From Chryseolinea soli (lineage in GTDB: Bacteria; Bacteroidota; Bacteroidia; Cytophagales; Cyclobacteriaceae): DNA of 64,000 nucleotides. The stretch is from NCBI RefSeq assembly GCF_003589925.1, contig NZ_CP032382.1, positions 1,302,001 to 1,366,000 on the forward strand, given 5' to 3'. Shown here piece by piece: positions 61,793 through 64,000 of this stretch. Both the position numbers and the translations under genes were made by a program. Position 1 is the stretch's first letter; every line of letters begins with the position of its first letter. Below the pieces are notes generated by a model. The model was not told the origin of the DNA, made no database searches, and saw nothing but the letters and a program-made list of their open reading frames with translations.

Positions 61793-63099
61793 GCAAAAAA
61801 TGTGTAACGGTTGTTTACCCAAACCCCGAGCGGTTCAAAATCCTGGTGCTTGCCCATGGCAAACATTTTCAACGGCGCGCCGCCACTCAAGGCCATCAGT
61901 TGCCAACCTTGCTGGAACGTAGCCGGGATAAAAACACCGTTGCCTTCTTCGTCTTTCAACATCCATCGATCGCCATCCTTGAAAGGGATCACGTTTTCAA
62001 CTACCACCGGCACGCTATCCAGCAGTGGATTCACACGAAGTATTTCGGAGGCCACTTGCTCCACGGCATTCCAGTTCTTGAGGCCATCGATGGAGTTATT
62101 CGGTTGGCCGCTATAATATTGTTTGATCAGGGCGCGCAAAGGATAGGCGCCTTTAAAAAAACTCACTTCGGCATCGATCCACGATCCGGCCATGAGGTTC
62201 ATTTCGGGAAATTGTCCTTTGGCGTAAAACTGGAGGATCAGCGCATAGCGTCGCGATGAACGTCCGAACAGCCAGTTGCGCTCCACGGTGATCGCGTCTT
62301 CGCGCGTCGTGCGCTTGGCCAGCACAAACCATTCATCGCGCAGGCCGGCTTCGGCGCGCACGTCGTCCAGACTTTGGGTGAACCCTACCTGGGTTCGCAG
62401 TTCCACTTGCAACGCGGGCGACAAGGTTTCGAGGCGGGGAAATCCCTCAAGCACGAGATAGATGCGCAGGAGTTGGTCGAGGAATGCGGTTTGCCATCCG
62501 TCCTGAAAAAAATTGATGTCGCGCAGCGTGCGCACCATCGCCGCCAGTCCGGGGGCTTGTGCGTCGACCATGCGTCGCGTCATGGTTTCGAAGTAGGCCG
62601 GATCTTTGCCAGGGATGGAAACCAGTCCGTTGCGCACAATGTCTTTGATCCATAGCCGTAGTTCGCCCATGCCTTCTTCCACGCGCTTTGTGCGCGTCTC
62701 CTGGCGTTTGGCCTGCGCGGCGGGATCGGCTTTCTTTTCTTTTTCTTTTTTTTCGGATTTCTGCTCTTCCCGCTCGTTGCGCTTATCAAGCCAGGCGGTG
62801 ACCCAATCGGGTTCTGTCGCGGCCTTGAATAATTTCTTGTCGCGTGCATAGAGCAATAGCAACCCCAGTCCATGTTTGCAGGGAAACTTTCGGCTGGGAC
62901 AAGAACATTTAAATGCAATGTTCACCAGGTCGATCTGGGTTTGATAGGGAAGCTTGCCGCTCCCCTGGCACTCGCCCCACAACGCGCGGTCACTCTCTTC
63001 GCGCTTGCCCCACTTCGACGGATTGGCTAATTCCTTTCCCGACTTCTTGGAGGCGTCGTCGGGAGCCATGGACAGGATTTGATCTTCGGAAAAATGCAT
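61789..63099 (-). CDS. SWIM zinc-finger protein (YehQ-like)
   Basis: A 436-residue protein with a SWIM zinc finger near the N-terminus: FKCSCPSRKFPCKHGLGL, in which Cys65, Cys67, Cys74 and His76 make the C-x-C-x(n)-C-x-H ligand set. A lysine/glutamate-rich segment (about residues 118-135) follows, then a long helical domain (GELRLWIKDIVRNGLVSIPG, VRTLRDINFFQDGWQTAFLD). SWIM domains bind DNA or proteins. It is the first gene of the five-gene operon and resembles YehQ. It overlaps the DUF5691 gene by 4 bp. Confidence 0.92.
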   Translation of the reverse strand: MHFSEDQILSMAPDDASKKSGKELANPSKWGKREESDRALWGECQGSGKLPYQTQIDLVNIAFKCSCPSRKFPCKHGLGLLLLYARDKKLFKAATEPDWVTAWLDKRNEREEQKSEKKEKEKKADPAAQAKRQETRTKRVEEGMGELRLWIKDIVRNGLVSIPGKDPAYFETMTRRMVDAQAPGLAAMVRTLRDINFFQDGWQTAFLDQLLRIYLVLEGFPRLETLSPALQVELRTQVGFTQSLDDVRAEAGLRDEWFVLAKRTTREDAITVERNWLFGRSSRRYALILQFYAKGQFPEMNLMAGSWIDAEVSFFKGAYPLRALIKQYYSGQPNNSIDGLKNWNAVEQVASEILRVNPLLDSVPVVVENVIPFKDGDRWMLKDEEGNGVFIPATFQQGWQLMALSGGAPLKMFAMGKHQDFEPLGVWVNNRYTFFA

Positions 63100-63180
63100 A
63101 GACTATAACGCACCAATCGTTAGGCGGGTCCAATATAGCAACCTTCTTTAAAAAACCTCAGCCTTAGAAGGGGATGGATC

Positions 63181-63750
63181 TTAATTATTAGGAGATGCGG
63201 GACTATTAACTTTGCGCAGGTTGCGCGTCTTGAATTCCTGCCAATACTGCGTGCCCAGGACGATATCCATTTTCATCATTTGGTGGTAGATGAAGATCGC
63301 ATTCACAAAACATTCCTCCTTTTCGTAGGCATCGGCGAGCTGCAGATAGTGTTGCAAGGAGGGGTCGAAGGCGAGTACCATTTTCACTTCCTCAATGGCC
63401 GGTCGCTTGGTCAAGATCCGCAGACCGTACGTATCGTTGCTGGCGCGCTTGCGCGATGGGGTCGACGAGGAAATGATGAGGTTTCGCTCATTGAAGTTGT
63501 CGAAACGAAAATCCACAATGGTGTCGGTGACTTGACGCGAAATAAAAACTTCGTCGCCATAGACGTTCATGAAATGGACGCGGATGGGAAGTTTAGTGGC
63601 CGAGGGCACCCCGGCGCAGGTCCAATAGATGGCAAAGCTGTCGGGATAGATGTTGGAAACGGCTGGCTGCCAGAAACGGACGGGTTGAGGTCTTTTCTGA
63701 AAAGAGAAGAAAGGCACTGCAAAGCACAGGAAAAGAAGATACCGCGTCAT
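63181..63750 (-). CDS. Secreted DUF928/Fn3-like hypothetical protein
   Basis: With the ATG at 63750 (MTRYLLFLCFAVPFFSF) the product has 189 residues and a signal peptide. The mature chain starts with FWQPAVSNIYPDSFAIYWTCAGVP and VDFRFDNFNERNLIISSSTP, like a fibronectin-type beta-sandwich. A C-terminal helical tail contains LQHYLQLADAYEKEECFVNAIFIYHQMMK, like a TPR unit. The family label is my guess; I do not recognise it firmly. It lies 81 bp upstream of the SWIM gene on the same strand. Confidence 0.6.
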   Translation of the reverse strand: MTRYLLFLCFAVPFFSFQKRPQPVRFWQPAVSNIYPDSFAIYWTCAGVPSATKLPIRVHFMNVYGDEVFISRQVTDTIVDFRFDNFNERNLIISSSTPSRKRASNDTYGLRILTKRPAIEEVKMVLAFDPSLQHYLQLADAYEKEECFVNAIFIYHQMMKMDIVLGTQYWQEFKTRNLRKVNSPASPNN

Positions 63751-63903
63751 ACCAGTCAATATAGCTTCATTCTTTGAAAAAAAGAAAAACCATGAAGCCG
63801 CCAAGCGTCATGATTAGGATGGATGAAATGCATTTTTGCCGTGACAGCCCAAAGATTTGTGCCGATCACTCTCAAACGCCGGAGGTGACATGAAAAAAAA
63901 TGG

Positions 63904-64000
63904 ATGAATGAAGAGGGGGCGACGGAAAAAAGGGAGGCGATACCCGGTTTCGAATGGCCTGATGTTTGTCAAGACACCTGCCTTGACTCGGAAGGTTGGG
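63904..64000 (+). CDS. Possible 5' end of a plus-strand gene (low confidence)
   Basis: A frame open to the right edge starts at an ATG at 63904 (MNEEGATEKREAIPGF). A good ribosome site (GGAGGTGA, 63881-63888) precedes another ATG at 63890, which runs into a stop after an A8 run. One extra A would join both. This cannot be judged without the sequence to the right. Confidence 0.25.
   Translation, partial: MNEEGATEKREAIPGFEWPDVCQDTCLDSEGW

Overview
The window looks like chromosomal DNA of a free-living Bacteroidota, probably order Cytophagales (a Chryseolinea/Ohtaekwangia-like lineage is my guess). The reasons are the long FtsX/MacB-type permeases of about 800 residues without neighbouring ATPases, membrane-spanning HTH-like regulators, LytS/LytR and NarL-type two-component pairs, a CheB-CheR-PAS-kinase fusion, many small lipoproteins, moderate GC with dense packing, and few Shine-Dalgarno sequences. 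I found no rRNA, tRNA, CRISPR array, transposase or prophage. Family names rest on motif recognition only; no search was run.

Layout. 1-5.4 kb (minus): RND tripartite drug-efflux operon (adaptor, pump, outer-membrane channel cut by the window edge). 5.5-9.6 kb: small proteins, a retropepsin-like lipoprotein, and a LytS/LytR pair. 9.8-15.9 kb: L-rhamnose catabolism (isomerase, kinase, bifunctional aldolase/dehydrogenase) with a divergent GntR-type regulator. 15.9-33.9 kb: mixed housekeeping and accessory genes, including a CDGSH protein, a J-domain protein, three large FtsX-type permeases, an AraC regulator facing a cupin membrane protein, an HxlR regulator facing a quinone-oxidoreductase-like enzyme with a clear operator between them, a secreted hydrolase and a methyltransferase. 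34-48.9 kb: signalling genes (CheB-CheR-kinase fusion with a divergent response regulator; a cache-domain kinase with a NarL regulator), an ABC exporter whose ATPase is frameshifted, SemiSWEET, a MocR-type regulator, and WG-repeat and W-x-I-S-K repeat proteins.

49-63.1 kb is the most unusual part. It starts with a 1132-residue protein that combines a Cas4/AddB-like iron-sulfur nuclease, a DEDD exonuclease and an SF1 helicase. Next come an SPFH-GYF protein with a zinc-ribbon membrane protein (resembling the YdjI/YdjG envelope-stress pair), a DUF4259 protein and an orphan homologue of colicin-DNase immunity proteins. The block ends with a tightly coupled five-gene operon (SWIM protein, DUF5691, MoxR AAA+ ATPase, DUF5682, VWA protein) that resembles the poorly understood YehL-YehM-YehP-YehQ set of Escherichia coli. 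I regard that operon, perhaps with its immunity and nuclease neighbours, as the best candidate for an undescribed system.

An assembly caution: an A5 run in the ABC ATPase gene, a T4 run at the start of a lipoprotein gene and possibly an A8 run near the right edge each break what would otherwise be an intact reading frame. This pattern suggests homopolymer sequencing errors, though real mutations are possible.
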